Made by a program: the position numbers and the translations under genes
DNA from: GCA-2711565 sp963664245
GTDB lineage: Bacteria; Bacteroidota; Bacteroidia; Bacteroidales; GCA-2711565
Direction of reading: 5' to 3'
DNA length: 64,000 nt
Assembly: GCA_963664245.1 (NCBI GenBank)
Contig: OY760934.1
Location: 3,472,001 to 3,536,000 of the forward strand
Shown here: positions 1 to 8,324 of the stretch, in pieces
Layout: each line of letters begins with the position of its first letter
Numbering within the stretch: position 1 is the stretch's first letter
Notes under the pieces: model-generated
Databases searched by the model: none
What the model saw: only the letters and a program-made list of their open reading frames with translations
What the model was told of the DNA's origin: nothing

Positions 1-139
1 TTGCAATTAAAAAAGCAAAATAGCAAGCAATAAATAAAAGGATAAGAAAAGAGTAATCAGTAATAGTTTTTGCAATTTCCTGCGAAATCCCTAATTGTGT
101 CAACCAGCCGGTTAACAGATCAGAAAGTTGTTTGATCAT
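1..139 (-). CDS. N-terminus of a probable MscS-type mechanosensitive channel (partial)
   Basis: The minus strand opens with ATG at 139-137 and stays open to the window edge, giving about 46 residues. They read as a short amphipathic start (MIKQLSDLLTGWLTQLGISQ) followed by a hydrophobic stretch rich in L, I, F and A, which looks like a first membrane helix. That opening resembles small-conductance mechanosensitive channel (MscS/YbdG-like) proteins of Bacteroidota, but no channel pore is visible, so the family call is tentative. The ATG overlaps the TAA stop of the upstream gene (TAATG), so the two are probably translationally coupled in one operon. Confidence 0.45.
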   Translation of the reverse strand, partial: MIKQLSDLLTGWLTQLGISQEIAKTITDYSFLILLFIACYFAFLIA

Positions 140-855
140 TATTTGTTTTTTTGATGTTTTTTAATTTCCGACATGTATTTCTCGCGCAAAAATAAGCATT
201 CGCCCAAACATACGTTAGTGTCAAAAATACGAATAACATCTTTTAGTCCTGATTTGCGGTAAATGGTTCCCAGGGCCGCATCAAAATTATTTTCTTCAAT
301 ATTGCGTTTAATATCTAAAGTCATTTGCTCAAAAACATTCCAATCTATTTGGTTTTCAAGTTCAAAGTAGCCCATTTCAGGGTTTTCTTTGTCCATGTAA
401 ATGCCATTATTGAGTTCGTCCAACAGAAAATATTTGTTGATTTTTATCACTCCTTCGTAGGATTTGATTTCTTTTCCTTTTTCGAATAAAATTCCCTGCT
501 CTTTGTATTTTGCAAGTATTTCGGGGATAAAGGTGTAATTGTCGAGCCCTTTAACACGAATGCAATTAAGGGTTTTGTTTTGCAGTTCTACCTGTCCGGG
601 AGAAGCATCAAAACGAGCTGGAAAATCTTTTTTTACCTGTATGGTGGCCCGAATAATTTCTTCGTCGGTGTGGTTCGATTTTAAAATTAAAAAGGCCGAT
701 TTTGGATTGGTTTTGTCGGGAACCGTGGTGCCATGATAGCCCGGAAAAGGGTGTTGTGATTCAAGTACAAGGTCTTCGAAATTAACAGAAACCAAACGTT
801 CTTTTTTAGTGATGGTGCCAATCGTTTCAATGGTTGTGATGATGTTAGGTGTCAT
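139..855 (-). CDS. Hypothetical cytoplasmic protein
   Basis: This 238-residue protein is not recognised. It has no signal peptide or membrane helix and is fairly hydrophilic, with many K, E, N and I residues, so it should be cytoplasmic. A segment near residues 95-130 (CIRVKGLDNYTFIPEILAKY) looks like an ordered alpha/beta core, and the C-terminus is lysine-rich. Its stop codon overlaps the start of the channel-like gene downstream (TAATG), so the two are probably one operon. A good Bacteroidota promoter lies about 40 bases upstream. The function is unknown. Confidence 0.7.
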   Translation of the reverse strand: MTPNIITTIETIGTITKKERLVSVNFEDLVLESQHPFPGYHGTTVPDKTNPKSAFLILKSNHTDEEIIRATIQVKKDFPARFDASPGQVELQNKTLNCIRVKGLDNYTFIPEILAKYKEQGILFEKGKEIKSYEGVIKINKYFLLDELNNGIYMDKENPEMGYFELENQIDWNVFEQMTLDIKRNIEENNFDAALGTIYRKSGLKDVIRIFDTNVCLGECLFLREKYMSEIKKHQKNK

Positions 856-895
856 AAGTGATTGATTAGTAAATTCCAGTAATCTTTATTTATAA

Positions 896-926
896 CAAAT
901 ATAAATAATTTTATTTAGAAAGGAAA
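896..926 (-). promoter_or_regulatory. Bacteroidota-type promoter of the 139-855 gene
   Basis: On the minus strand there is TTTC at 926-923, a 19-base spacer, and TATATTTG at 903-896. This fits the Bacteroidota housekeeping pattern (TTTG-like at -33, TAnnTTTG at -7). It would start a transcript about 35 bases before the ATG at 855. Confidence 0.45.
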
Positions 927-950
927 GTAAATTTCTGCATGGTATTTGTT

Positions 951-958
951 TAAATTTG
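951..958 (+). promoter_or_regulatory. -7 box of the 1004-1849 gene
   Basis: TAAATTTG fits the Bacteroidota -7 pattern. It overlaps the TTG codon at 956 that would give a longer reading frame, so that TTG is unlikely to be the start and ATG 1004 is preferred. I see no good -33 box. Confidence 0.35.
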
Positions 959-1003
959 GAAAACTCCCCCATATATGATGTTGTTAAACAAAAAATATTT
1001 ATT

Positions 1004-1849
1004 ATGAAAATTGAAAAAATTAAAAATTACAATCAAAGAGTTTTAGCTGTTTTTGGAACATTAGGAGTAATAGTTGTTTTAGTGTTAGTTATATTGCTGA
1101 CAAAATTGCTAATTGACGAGTTTGGATGGCTGCATCCTTATAGAAATTCGGATACAGGAATTTTATCATCTGATAAAATTGAAGAATTGCAAAAGGAGAA
1201 TAAAAGACAACAACTTATTTCTTTAAAATTCCCCAAATTAGTTGATACTTTAAATCAGGTTTACATTATACCTGTTTCTAGGATTGATCTTGCAAAGCCA
1301 GAATTAATAAATGATGGCGTATTGGATCTTTATGATTCTGATTTTCGCAATGTTTTGAACGAGCAATATTGTTGTTCACCACCCGATGGGAAAAACTTTT
1401 TTGGAGAATTTGTTAATATGATTATTTGGGACTATAGAACTCAAAAAACTAAAACTTTATTTGACTTAAGGGTTAATTTTAATGAGATTCAAGTTGATTA
1501 TTTTTCTGATGATATATTGGTAACTTTTAAGGCTGCAACTGAAGATACTAGAGAAGATGGTTTTATTAATCTTGCTGACTTAAAGGGATTATACGTTTAT
1601 TCATTAAGAAATGAAAAATTATATAAAGTTTCTTTGCCAAATTCTGATGTTTTAGATTATCAGTATATTAGGGGAACTAGGGATTTGATAATACAGTTTG
1701 CAATTGATAAAAATGAAAATGGTAGTTGTTTTCAAGAAATTGAGCCAACAATTATAAAAAAGTATGATTATGCCAAAAAACAATTAGTCGATATAATTGA
1801 TCAGAAAACTATTAGTGAATTGCAAAAAGTCCTCGAAGGTTCTAAATAA
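1004..1849 (+). CDS. Membrane-anchored hypothetical protein
   Basis: This is an unrecognised protein of 281 residues from ATG 1004. A basic N-terminus (MKIEKIKNYNQR) is followed by one long hydrophobic helix (about residues 12-36, rich in V, L and I), then a hydrophilic domain of about 240 residues that would face the periplasm. The domain has a CC pair in QYCCSPPDG and many aromatic residues and could be beta-rich, but I see no known motif. The frame extends up to a TTG at 956, which sits inside a likely -7 box. The gene is very AT-rich compared with its neighbours, which would fit a lineage-specific or acquired gene. It ends 2 bases before a 36-bp palindrome. Confidence 0.6.
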   Translation: MKIEKIKNYNQRVLAVFGTLGVIVVLVLVILLTKLLIDEFGWLHPYRNSDTGILSSDKIEELQKENKRQQLISLKFPKLVDTLNQVYIIPVSRIDLAKPELINDGVLDLYDSDFRNVLNEQYCCSPPDGKNFFGEFVNMIIWDYRTQKTKTLFDLRVNFNEIQVDYFSDDILVTFKAATEDTREDGFINLADLKGLYVYSLRNEKLYKVSLPNSDVLDYQYIRGTRDLIIQFAIDKNENGSCFQEIEPTIIKKYDYAKKQLVDIIDQKTISELQKVLEGSK

Positions 1850-1851
1850 TC

Positions 1852-1887
1852 TTAACCCTACGAGGGTTGCAACCCTCGTAGGGTTAA
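1852..1887. repeat. Perfect 36-bp palindrome between convergent genes
   Basis: The two 18-base arms are exact reverse complements with no spacer, centred between 1869 and 1870. The left half ends CTACGAGGGTTG and the right half begins CAACCCTCGTAG. It lies between a plus-strand and a minus-strand gene, and the minus-strand stop codon (TAA at 1886-1884) is part of it. There is no T-run on either side, so it is not a standard intrinsic terminator. It resembles a REP-type palindromic unit. Confidence 0.7.
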
Positions 1888-2465
1888 TGTTTTTTCACCA
1901 GATTTAAAAAAATCTCTCTTCCTTTTCGGGGTTTTATGGAGTTGTAGGCGGTTTCAAAAACCTTAAAGTCAAAATAAGGAGAAAAAAGATTTTGGTATTC
2001 TTTGGGAGTTCCGCCATAAGGAGGGCCGTCAAAATCAAATTCGTGGTTAAACAACAAGCCGATGAACTTGCCTTTGGGTTTTAAAAGCTCGTGCATTTTT
2101 TTTGCATAATTTGTCCAAGCTTCTTTGGTAAAAGACGTTAAAAAAGTATGTTCAACAATTAAATCAAATTCTCCCCGGTGTTCAAAAAAATCTTCCATGA
2201 TGATTTGCTTCTTCGGAAAGTCGGGCATTCTTTCCAAAAAATTTTGGATGGGTCTGGGCGCAAAATCCAACAAAAAAACATTGTTAAATCCTTGCCTGAA
2301 GAGATATTCTACTTCGTAAGCATTACCGGCTCCGGGAACCAGTATCTTGGATTCTTTGTTTTTTACCTGGGCGAAATATTCTGTAAAAGCAGGTACGGCA
2401 TATCCCACGTCCCACACAGGTTTGTCGTTTAAATATTTTTTGTCCCAATAATCTTTGTCAAACAT
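1884..2465 (-). CDS. TPMT-family SAM-dependent methyltransferase
   Basis: This 193-residue protein has the class I methyltransferase fold of the thiopurine S-methyltransferase family. The SAM-binding motif I is VPGAGNAYEVEYL (about residues 43-55), followed by an acidic motif II in VFLLDFAP and the VEHTFLTSF segment typical of bacterial TPMT relatives. The opening FDKDYWDKKY...PVWDVGY is also typical. Members methylate small thiol, selenium, tellurium or halide substrates; the substrate here cannot be read from sequence. It starts inside the stop of the SUI1 gene (TAATG), so the two are co-transcribed. Its stop codon is built from the adjacent palindrome. Confidence 0.85.
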   Translation of the reverse strand: MFDKDYWDKKYLNDKPVWDVGYAVPAFTEYFAQVKNKESKILVPGAGNAYEVEYLFRQGFNNVFLLDFAPRPIQNFLERMPDFPKKQIIMEDFFEHRGEFDLIVEHTFLTSFTKEAWTNYAKKMHELLKPKGKFIGLLFNHEFDFDGPPYGGTPKEYQNLFSPYFDFKVFETAYNSIKPRKGREIFLNLVKKH

Positions 2466-2806
2466 TAGCCCCCGACTTTTTTAGCTTTATAACCTTCTTT
2501 TGATAAAATATCCATGATTTTATCCCTGAAGTCGCCTTGGATGATAATTTCGCCGTCTTTTGCCGATCCGCCGGTTCCGCATTTTGATTTAAGGGTTTTC
2601 CCGAGTTCTTTTAAATCATCGTCCGAACCGATAAAATCTTTTACAATACTTACGGTTTTTCCGCCACGGTGTTTTTTCTCCAAATGAATTTTTAAATTTT
2701 GTTGCGAAGGCGGGAGGGGTTCAACTTGTTCGTCTTCTTCGTATTCGTATTGAAAATCGGGATTGGTACTGTAAACAATATTTTTAAATTTTTTCTTTTT
2801 GTTCAT
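2465..2806 (-). CDS. SUI1/YciH-family translation factor
   Basis: This is a 113-residue protein of the eIF1/SUI1 (YciH) fold, which in bacteria is thought to act in start-site fidelity on the 30S subunit. The conserved core is visible as HRGGKTVSIVKDFIG and LKSKCGTGGSAKDGEIIIQGD, followed by the C-terminal helix IMDILSKEGYKAKKVGG. The frame continues upstream to an earlier ATG at 2836, but that extension (FYYFCKKIS) is not family-like and the ATG at 2806, followed by a Lys-rich start, is preferred. It is the first gene of a two-gene operon with the methyltransferase. Confidence 0.9.
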   Translation of the reverse strand: MNKKKKFKNIVYSTNPDFQYEYEEDEQVEPLPPSQQNLKIHLEKKHRGGKTVSIVKDFIGSDDDLKELGKTLKSKCGTGGSAKDGEIIIQGDFRDKIMDILSKEGYKAKKVGG

Positions 2807-2916
2807 GGATATTTTTTTGCAAAAATAGTAAAACAAAATTTGACAGATATATTTGAGTGATTTGCATTTGAAAATATAAAATCAATAAAAGTTTTATGTT
2901 TTATTATTAATTTATA

Positions 2917-2924
2917 TATATTTG
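2917..2924 (+). promoter_or_regulatory. -7 box of the receiver gene
   Basis: TATATTTG fits the Bacteroidota -7 pattern. It would start transcription near 2930, leaving almost no leader for ATG 2937 and about 34 bases for the in-frame ATG 2964. No clear -33 box is seen. Confidence 0.35.
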
Positions 2925-2936
2925 TCGTGAGCATTT

Positions 2937-3407
2937 ATGAGTGAACTGATTAACCAAAAAAACATGAAGGATCAAATAAATCATACTGGATTTAAATTTA
3001 GTGTCTATGATTCTGATGTGCCTGATCTTTCCATTTATACTATCCTGATTGTTGAAGACGAAAAATCGAGTTATCAATATTTATATGCGGCCTTACGAAG
3101 AACCAATGCAAAATTGTTTTGGGTTAAAGATGGCCAGGCTGCGGTTGATTTTATTCGGGAAAATGATAATGTAGATTTGGTATTAATGGATATCAAACTG
3201 CCTGTGATGACAGGATATCGTGCCACCCAAATTATTAAACATGAATTCCCCTATCTTCCGGTTATTGCGCAAACGGCTTATGCCATGTCGGGCGATCGCG
3301 AAAAATGTTTTGAAATGGGTTGCGACGATTATTTACCTAAACCGTATAGTTCATCAAGTTTATACCGGGCAATTATAGATCAGTTAAACCGCATTACGGT
3401 TATTTAG
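2937..3407 (+). CDS. Stand-alone response regulator receiver protein
   Basis: This 156-residue protein is a single CheY-like receiver domain with no output domain. The acidic pocket (E40, D41 in VEDE), phospho-acceptor D85 (LVLMDIKLP), T113 (AQTAYA) and K135 (LPKP) are all present, so it should be phosphorylatable. Its closest resemblance in the window is to the C-terminal receiver of the hybrid kinase at 59318-60925, suggesting it takes phosphate from a hybrid kinase elsewhere. Residues 1-30 lie outside the domain; the true start may be ATG 2964. It is followed 50 bases later by recQ. Confidence 0.9.
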   Translation: MSELINQKNMKDQINHTGFKFSVYDSDVPDLSIYTILIVEDEKSSYQYLYAALRRTNAKLFWVKDGQAAVDFIRENDNVDLVLMDIKLPVMTGYRATQIIKHEFPYLPVIAQTAYAMSGDREKCFEMGCDDYLPKPYSSSSLYRAIIDQLNRITVI

Positions 3408-3457
3408 GCATTTACTATTCTTTTAATATTTCCTAACTTAGCTTCTCTTATTATATT

Positions 3458-5377
3458 ATGTTAATACGCAACATACTCATTAAATATTGGGGGTACTCAG
3501 CTTTTCGCCCGATGCAACAAGAGATTATTGAATCGGTGATGTTGCGAAAAGATACCCTAGCACTTCTTCCTACCGGAGGAGGGAAATCGGTATGTTTCCA
3601 AGTTCCGACATTAAGCATGGACGGCGTTTGCATTGTGGTTACCCCTTTAATCGCTTTGATGAAAGATCAGGTTGTAAACCTTAAAAAGAAGGGCGTTAAA
3701 GTCTTTTCTATTTATTCGGGAATGCAGTTCAGCGAAGTTGAAGCAGCCTATAATGCCTGCGTGTTTGGCGATGCCAAATTTTTATATGTTTCGCCCGAAC
3801 GCCTATCGACTCCTGCTTTTTTGGAGAACCTGAAACGCATGAAAGTGAATTTACTGGCCATTGATGAAGCGCATTGCATTTCACAGTGGGGCTATGATTT
3901 CCGTCCGGCCTATCTCAAAATTGCCGAGGTGCGTTCTTTTATTCCCAAAGTGCCGGTATTGGCGTTAACGGCTACAGCTACCGGTAAGGTGATTGACGAT
4001 ATTCAGGAAAAATTGAATTTTCGGCAGAAGAATGTTTTGCAGCGAAGCTTCGAACGGAAAAACCTGACCTATGTGGTTCTTAAAGAAGAAAATAAACTGG
4101 TAAAACTGCTTTATATTTTGAATCATTCAAAAGGCTCGGCGATTGTTTATGTTAGGAACCGTCGGAAAACCAAAGAAATTTCAAGTTATTTAAATCAACA
4201 TAAAATTCGTTCGGGATATTATCATGCCGGGCTCGACAGCGATGTCAGGGAAAAAATGCAGGATGACTGGACTAAAGGAAGTTTGCCTGTAATTGTGGCT
4301 ACCAACGCTTTTGGAATGGGAATTGACAAACCGGATGTACGTGCGGTGGTTCACATGGATTTGCCCGATAACCTCGAATCGTATTTCCAGGAAGCCGGGC
4401 GTGCCGGGCGCGATGAAAAAAATGCCTTTGCTTTTATTCTTTATGAGGATAGCGATGTTCTTGATTTGAGAAAACGCTTTTCGATAAGTTATCCTAAATT
4501 GAGCGAAATTAAAAATGTTTATAACGCCATTGGAAATTACTTTCAATTGGCGGTGGGTAGCGGCAAAGATCAAAGTTTTGATTTTGATATGGCCGACTTT
4601 AGCCAAAAGTTTAAATTTTCAAATTTGCTTACGTTTAATGCATTACGCTTTTTAGAAAAAGAAGGCTATTTGTTTTTGAACGAAGGAATAAAGAACCCTT
4701 CCAGGCTTTTGATGAGAATGAGCCGCGAGGATTTGTACCGTTTCCAGGTTGAGAATCCGTTTTACGATCACTTTGTTAAAATTTTGTTGCGTTCGTATAG
4801 TGGTTTGTTTACAGAATATACCTCGATAAATGAATCGGAAATTGCAAAACGGACGGATTTAGAAACAGAAGCTGTAAAATCATATTTAGCCCGATTACAC
4901 AAGTTGCAAGTGCTTGATTATATTCCTAAAAAAAGCAAACCCCAGTTAATTTATGGTGTCGAACGCCTGGATCAAGCCAGCCTGCATATTTCTAAAGAAA
5001 CGTATCAGCTTCGGAAAAAATCGGCCAAGCAGCGTTTACAAAGTGTGATTGATTACGTGCAGGATTCGCGTTGTCGCAATCAATTGTTGTTGGCTTATTT
5101 TGGCGAAAAAGATGTGAAAAGATGCGGTAAATGTGATGTTTGTCGTGAGAGGAACAAGCTGGATGTAAATGAGTTGGAGTTCGAAAATATTAACCAAAAA
5201 CTTCGACCGTTATTGATGATCCGTCCTTATTTTTTACAGGAAGTGATTGAAAAACTGGAGGAGTTCCCGGAAGATCAGGTTGTAAGAGTGATCCGTTGGC
5301 TGCAGGATATTGAAAAAATTAAAACCACCGAAGATAACCGTTTGACCTGGGACACCCAGCAACGATTAAAATTGTAA
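3458..5377 (+). CDS. recQ: ATP-dependent DNA helicase RecQ (no HRDC domain)
   Basis: This 639-residue protein is a 3'-5' superfamily 2 helicase for recombination and fork repair. Walker A is TGGGKS (39-44), the DEAH box is at 136-139, and motifs VI and V appear as QEAGRAGRD and ATNAFGMGIDKPDVR. The RecQ zinc site is intact: C539, C556, C559 and C562, with the same 17-3-3 spacing as in E. coli RecQ. After the winged-helix region there are only about 75 residues (ending DTQQRLKL) and I see no HRDC domain. It is followed 4 bases later by the 3-methyladenine glycosylase, so the two form a DNA repair operon. Confidence 0.95.
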   Translation: MLIRNILIKYWGYSAFRPMQQEIIESVMLRKDTLALLPTGGGKSVCFQVPTLSMDGVCIVVTPLIALMKDQVVNLKKKGVKVFSIYSGMQFSEVEAAYNACVFGDAKFLYVSPERLSTPAFLENLKRMKVNLLAIDEAHCISQWGYDFRPAYLKIAEVRSFIPKVPVLALTATATGKVIDDIQEKLNFRQKNVLQRSFERKNLTYVVLKEENKLVKLLYILNHSKGSAIVYVRNRRKTKEISSYLNQHKIRSGYYHAGLDSDVREKMQDDWTKGSLPVIVATNAFGMGIDKPDVRAVVHMDLPDNLESYFQEAGRAGRDEKNAFAFILYEDSDVLDLRKRFSISYPKLSEIKNVYNAIGNYFQLAVGSGKDQSFDFDMADFSQKFKFSNLLTFNALRFLEKEGYLFLNEGIKNPSRLLMRMSREDLYRFQVENPFYDHFVKILLRSYSGLFTEYTSINESEIAKRTDLETEAVKSYLARLHKLQVLDYIPKKSKPQLIYGVERLDQASLHISKETYQLRKKSAKQRLQSVIDYVQDSRCRNQLLLAYFGEKDVKRCGKCDVCRERNKLDVNELEFENINQKLRPLLMIRPYFLQEVIEKLEEFPEDQVVRVIRWLQDIEKIKTTEDNRLTWDTQQRLKL

Positions 5378-5381
5378 TCCG

Positions 5382-5954
5382 ATGAAATTGCAAAAAGAGT
5401 TTTATTTGCGGGATGATGTTGTGTTGATTGCGCGTGAGTTGCTCGGTAAATTTCTGATCACAAATGTTGACAGAAAGCTTACCGGCGGGATGATTACCGA
5501 AACAGAAGCTTATGCCGGGATTACTGATAAAGCTTCGCATGCTTATGGTGGACGACGAACTCCTCGCACCGAAATTATGTTCGGGCAGGGTGGTTTTGCT
5601 TACGTTTACTTGTGTTATGGCGTTCATTATTTATTTAACGTGGTAACCAATGTGCAGGATGTTCCGCATGCTGTTTTAATCAGGGGCGTTGAACCTGTTG
5701 ATGGCCTGGAAGAGATTTATCTTTGGACAAAGAAAAATAAACTCAAAGGCCTGGCCGATGGTCCTGGGAAATTAACCAAAGCATTGGGGATTACTATGGA
5801 TTTGAATAAAAAATGTTTAACGGGAAATCAAATCTGGATTGAGGACAGGGGGGTAACAGTTCCAAATAAAAATATTCTTGTTAGCAAACGTATCGGGATT
5901 GATTATGCCGAAGAAGATGCTCTTCTGCCTTACCGCTTCAACTTAATAAAATAA
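5382..5954 (+). CDS. mpg: DNA-3-methyladenine glycosylase (AAG/MPG family)
   Basis: This 190-residue protein excises alkylated purines such as 3-methyladenine in base excision repair. Family motifs include LARELLGKFL-like ARELLGK near the N-terminus, the catalytic region GGMITETEAYAG, then TPRTEIMFGQGGFAYVYLCYG and GLADGPGKLTKALGI. The length matches bacterial members (about 190-210). It lies 4 bases after recQ and is probably translated from the same mRNA. A strong bidirectional terminator begins at its stop codon. Confidence 0.95.
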   Translation: MKLQKEFYLRDDVVLIARELLGKFLITNVDRKLTGGMITETEAYAGITDKASHAYGGRRTPRTEIMFGQGGFAYVYLCYGVHYLFNVVTNVQDVPHAVLIRGVEPVDGLEEIYLWTKKNKLKGLADGPGKLTKALGITMDLNKKCLTGNQIWIEDRGVTVPNKNILVSKRIGIDYAEEDALLPYRFNLIK

Positions 5955-5986
5955 AAAAGACTTTCTGTTTAGAAAGCCTTTTTTAT
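5953..5986. terminator. Bidirectional intrinsic terminator between mpg and HU
   Basis: A stem with core CTTTCT/AGAAAG (5961-5966 with 5971-5976) and loop GTTT is flanked by an A-run on the left and a T-run on the right. It can stop transcripts of both convergent genes. Confidence 0.8.
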
Positions 5987-6007
5987 TTCTTCGCGTTTAA
6001 AAAAGAA

Positions 6008-6277
6008 TTAAACAGTACCAGCTAAATCGTTTCCAGCTTTGAATTTAACCACTTTTTTAGCAGCAATTTTGATTTCTTGACCAGTTTGAGGATTTCTTCC
6101 TTTACGAGCTGCTCTTTCAGCAACTGAGAAAGAACCGAATCCAACTAATGCAACTCTGTCACCTTTTTTAAGGGCACCGGTAGTAGCTCCGATGAAAGCG
6201 TCAAGAGCTCTTTTAGCATCAGCTTTGGTTAAGCTAGCATCATTTGCAATTGCTTCAATTAATTCTGCTTTGTTCAT
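6008..6277 (-). CDS. hup: HU-family DNA-binding protein
   Basis: This 89-residue basic protein is a standard HU/IHF-type nucleoid protein that bends DNA as a dimer. The N-terminal helices (MNKAELIEAIA...DAKRALDAFI) and the beta-arm signature GFGSFSVAERAARKGRNPQTG are both present. The length is the family standard. It is monocistronic, with a clear promoter about 37 bases upstream of the ATG and a bidirectional terminator downstream. Confidence 0.97.
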   Translation of the reverse strand: MNKAELIEAIANDASLTKADAKRALDAFIGATTGALKKGDRVALVGFGSFSVAERAARKGRNPQTGQEIKIAAKKVVKFKAGNDLAGTV

Positions 6278-6320
6278 TTTACTTGGGTTTTAGTTAATAA
6301 TAATATTATCGAAGAACTTG

Positions 6321-6350
6321 CAAATTTATATGATAATTTGAGAAAATCAA
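6321..6350 (-). promoter_or_regulatory. Promoter of the HU gene
   Basis: On the minus strand, TTG at 6350-6348 is followed by a 19-base spacer and TAAATTTG at 6328-6321. This is one of the best Bacteroidota promoter matches in the window. It gives a leader of about 35-40 bases before ATG 6277. Confidence 0.6.
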
Positions 6351-6460
6351 GTTAAATGCTCTAAAACCCTTGAAAATGTTAATAAAACCGTGTTTTTGTT
6401 AATAACTGGAGGGTTTTATCCTAAAAAATAGTTATCTTCTGAAACTATTGATATTGTTAG

Positions 6461-7411
6461 TTATTTAACACTATGGTGCTCTTTTATCGGAAATCCTCTT
6501 AAGAAGTTTTCGATGCTCATTCTTTTTTTGCTTTCCAATTGGATTTCTTTTAAAAATATCCAACCGTTTTCACATTTTATTTTTAAAAATGTTTTTTGAT
6601 CGGTTTTTATAGAACCGTTTTCGTGCTCGTTGTCATTTGATGCTTCAAACGATGATTCATATATTTTTAGTTTGAACTCTTTTTCGGGGCTTAGAAACAT
6701 GGTGTATGCTACCGGGTATGGCGAAAGCCCGCGGATCAGGTTAAAAATACTTCTCCCTTTTTTGTTCCACTTGATCCGGGTATTTTCTTTGTTGAGTTTT
6801 GGGGCGTGTTTTGCTTCCTCGTTTTTTTGTGGAAGTGCTTTTACTTTTCCGTCGGCAATATTTTGAACGGTTTTTAAAACCAGTTTGCTCCCGATTTCCA
6901 TCAGCCTGTCGTGTAATTCGCCGGCTGTTTCTTCGGGACCGATGCTTGTTTTCTCAAAATCAATGATGCTTCCGGTATCGATTTCTTTGTCGAGGAAAAA
7001 AGTGGTAACGCCGGTTTCGCGTTCACCATTAATAATGGCCCAGTTTATGGGAGCCGCTCCGCGGTATTGGGGCAGTAGCGAAGCATGAAGGTTAAAGGTC
7101 CCTTTTGGGGGCATGGCCCATATAATTTCGGGCAGCATCCTGAAAGCAACCACGATTTGCAAATCAGCTCTTAACGATTTTAATTCTTCAATAAATCCGG
7201 GGGCTTTTAAATTGGTAGGCTGAAGAATGTTTAAATTGTTTTCGAGGGCATATTTTTTTACGGACGATTGCTGTAATTTTTTCCCTCGTCCGGCAGGTTT
7301 ATCCGGGGCTGTGATAACCCCGACAATATTTGCTCCATGGTTTACCAGTGTTCTTAACGATGCAACGGCAAAATCGGGGGTTCCCATAAAAACAATGCGC
7401 AAATCTTTCAT
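6461..7411 (-). CDS. fmt: Methionyl-tRNA formyltransferase
   Basis: This 316-residue enzyme formylates Met-tRNA(fMet) using 10-formyl-tetrahydrofolate. The N-terminal domain has RIVFMGTPDFA, the folate-binding signature NLHASLLPQYRGAAPI and D145-region LDKEIDTGSI. The C-terminal OB-like domain follows from about residue 205 (RIKWNKKGRSIFNLIRGLSPYPVAYT). The length is normal. The gene upstream in the same direction ends in a strong terminator, so fmt is probably transcribed on its own. The 180 bases between its stop and the HU start contain the HU promoter and AT-rich direct repeats of GTTAATAA. Confidence 0.96.
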   Translation of the reverse strand: MKDLRIVFMGTPDFAVASLRTLVNHGANIVGVITAPDKPAGRGKKLQQSSVKKYALENNLNILQPTNLKAPGFIEELKSLRADLQIVVAFRMLPEIIWAMPPKGTFNLHASLLPQYRGAAPINWAIINGERETGVTTFFLDKEIDTGSIIDFEKTSIGPEETAGELHDRLMEIGSKLVLKTVQNIADGKVKALPQKNEEAKHAPKLNKENTRIKWNKKGRSIFNLIRGLSPYPVAYTMFLSPEKEFKLKIYESSFEASNDNEHENGSIKTDQKTFLKIKCENGWIFLKEIQLESKKRMSIENFLRGFPIKEHHSVK

Positions 7412-7430
7412 GTTAAAAATTTTATTTAAA

Positions 7431-7466
7431 AATAAAAAAAATACCCGGCTTTTGGGAAGCCAGGCA
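7431..7466 (-). terminator. Intrinsic terminator of the TPR gene
   Basis: On the minus strand a 10-bp stem with two G-U pairs (TGCCTGGCTT with AAGCCGGGTA) is followed by a run of eight T. It ends the transcript of the 7492-8181 gene just upstream of fmt. Confidence 0.75.
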
Positions 7467-7491
7467 TTTTAATGGTCAAATTATGGTTGTA

Positions 7492-8181
7492 TTATCTTTT
7501 AGATAATTCTTTGTTTCGAGCAATATATTTGTCAATATCGCGGCTTTCACTGCTTTTGGGATATTCTTCTTTGATCCGGGTAAAAGCTTTTACCGCTTGC
7601 TTGTAATTCTCTGCAATTTCGTAAGTAATCCCGGCTTTGAAAAGAAATATGGGGGCAGTGAATTCATTTTTATCTTTATTGGCCGCATCCATATAATAAG
7701 AGGCAGCCTTGTCAAATTCTTTTAATTCAGAATAAGCATCCCCAACAGCACCCAATGCCATGGGGGCAATAATATGATCGTCTGCTTTAAATGATTTTAA
7801 ATAATCAATGGCATCTTCAAATTCTCCTTTTTTAAGGAGACAGATTCCGGCATAATAATTGGCAAGATTCCCAGCTTTGGTTGAACCGAAATTATCGGCC
7901 ACATCAATAAATCCTAAATAGTTTTCATCACCGTACAGGGCTTTGTCTGTTGAATCTTTTTCGAAATACATTTCGGCCATGAATATTTCGGATTGTGCTT
8001 CTTTTTCCATCGGTTGAAGGATGAATTTTTTGTAACCGAAGAACCCAAGTATAATAATAGCAATCACACTTATGATGATTACCAGTTTATTTTGATGTTT
8101 TTCAATGAACTGTTCTGTTTTACTTAGAGCTTCCTCTACAGCAACGATGCCAGTTTCGGTTGTGCTTTTCTTTTTTGCCAT
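7492..8181 (-). CDS. Membrane-anchored TPR protein, YfgM-like
   Basis: This 229-residue protein has a short cytoplasmic N-terminus, one membrane helix (about residues 33-53, LVIIISVIAIIILGFFGYKK) and a periplasmic part made of tetratricopeptide repeats. Repeat features are visible in LANYYAGICLLKKGEFEDAIDYL, ALGAVGDAYSELKEFDKAASYY and KAGITYEIAENYKQAVKAF. This layout matches the YfgM/TPR_21 type, a partner of the Sec translocon and periplasmic chaperones in Proteobacteria; a similar role here is inference. It has its own terminator and a possible promoter (TACTTTTG at 8209-8202). Confidence 0.75.
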   Translation of the reverse strand: MAKKKSTTETGIVAVEEALSKTEQFIEKHQNKLVIIISVIAIIILGFFGYKKFILQPMEKEAQSEIFMAEMYFEKDSTDKALYGDENYLGFIDVADNFGSTKAGNLANYYAGICLLKKGEFEDAIDYLKSFKADDHIIAPMALGAVGDAYSELKEFDKAASYYMDAANKDKNEFTAPIFLFKAGITYEIAENYKQAVKAFTRIKEEYPKSSESRDIDKYIARNKELSKR

Positions 8182-8291
8182 TTTTCCAAAATTTAGAAGT
8201 GCAAAAGTAGTTTTTTTTTGAAAACTCTTAAAATTATTCGATTAAAATTTGAAATATCAGCTTAATAATGTTTAATATCCTGCCATTTCAT

Positions 8292-8299
8292 TAAATTTG
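8292..8299 (+). promoter_or_regulatory. -7 box of the S9 peptidase gene
   Basis: TAAATTTG lies 25 bases before ATG 8325, giving a leader of about 18-20 bases. The -33 region is weak. Confidence 0.35.
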
Positions 8300-8324
8300 T
8301 TCGTTAATTTTAAAATTTGTCAAC

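Noticed and set aside
4190..4606. A 138-residue minus-strand frame opposite recQ
   Set aside because: It lies wholly within recQ, has no recognisable domain and no promoter; the recQ frame has all helicase motifs.
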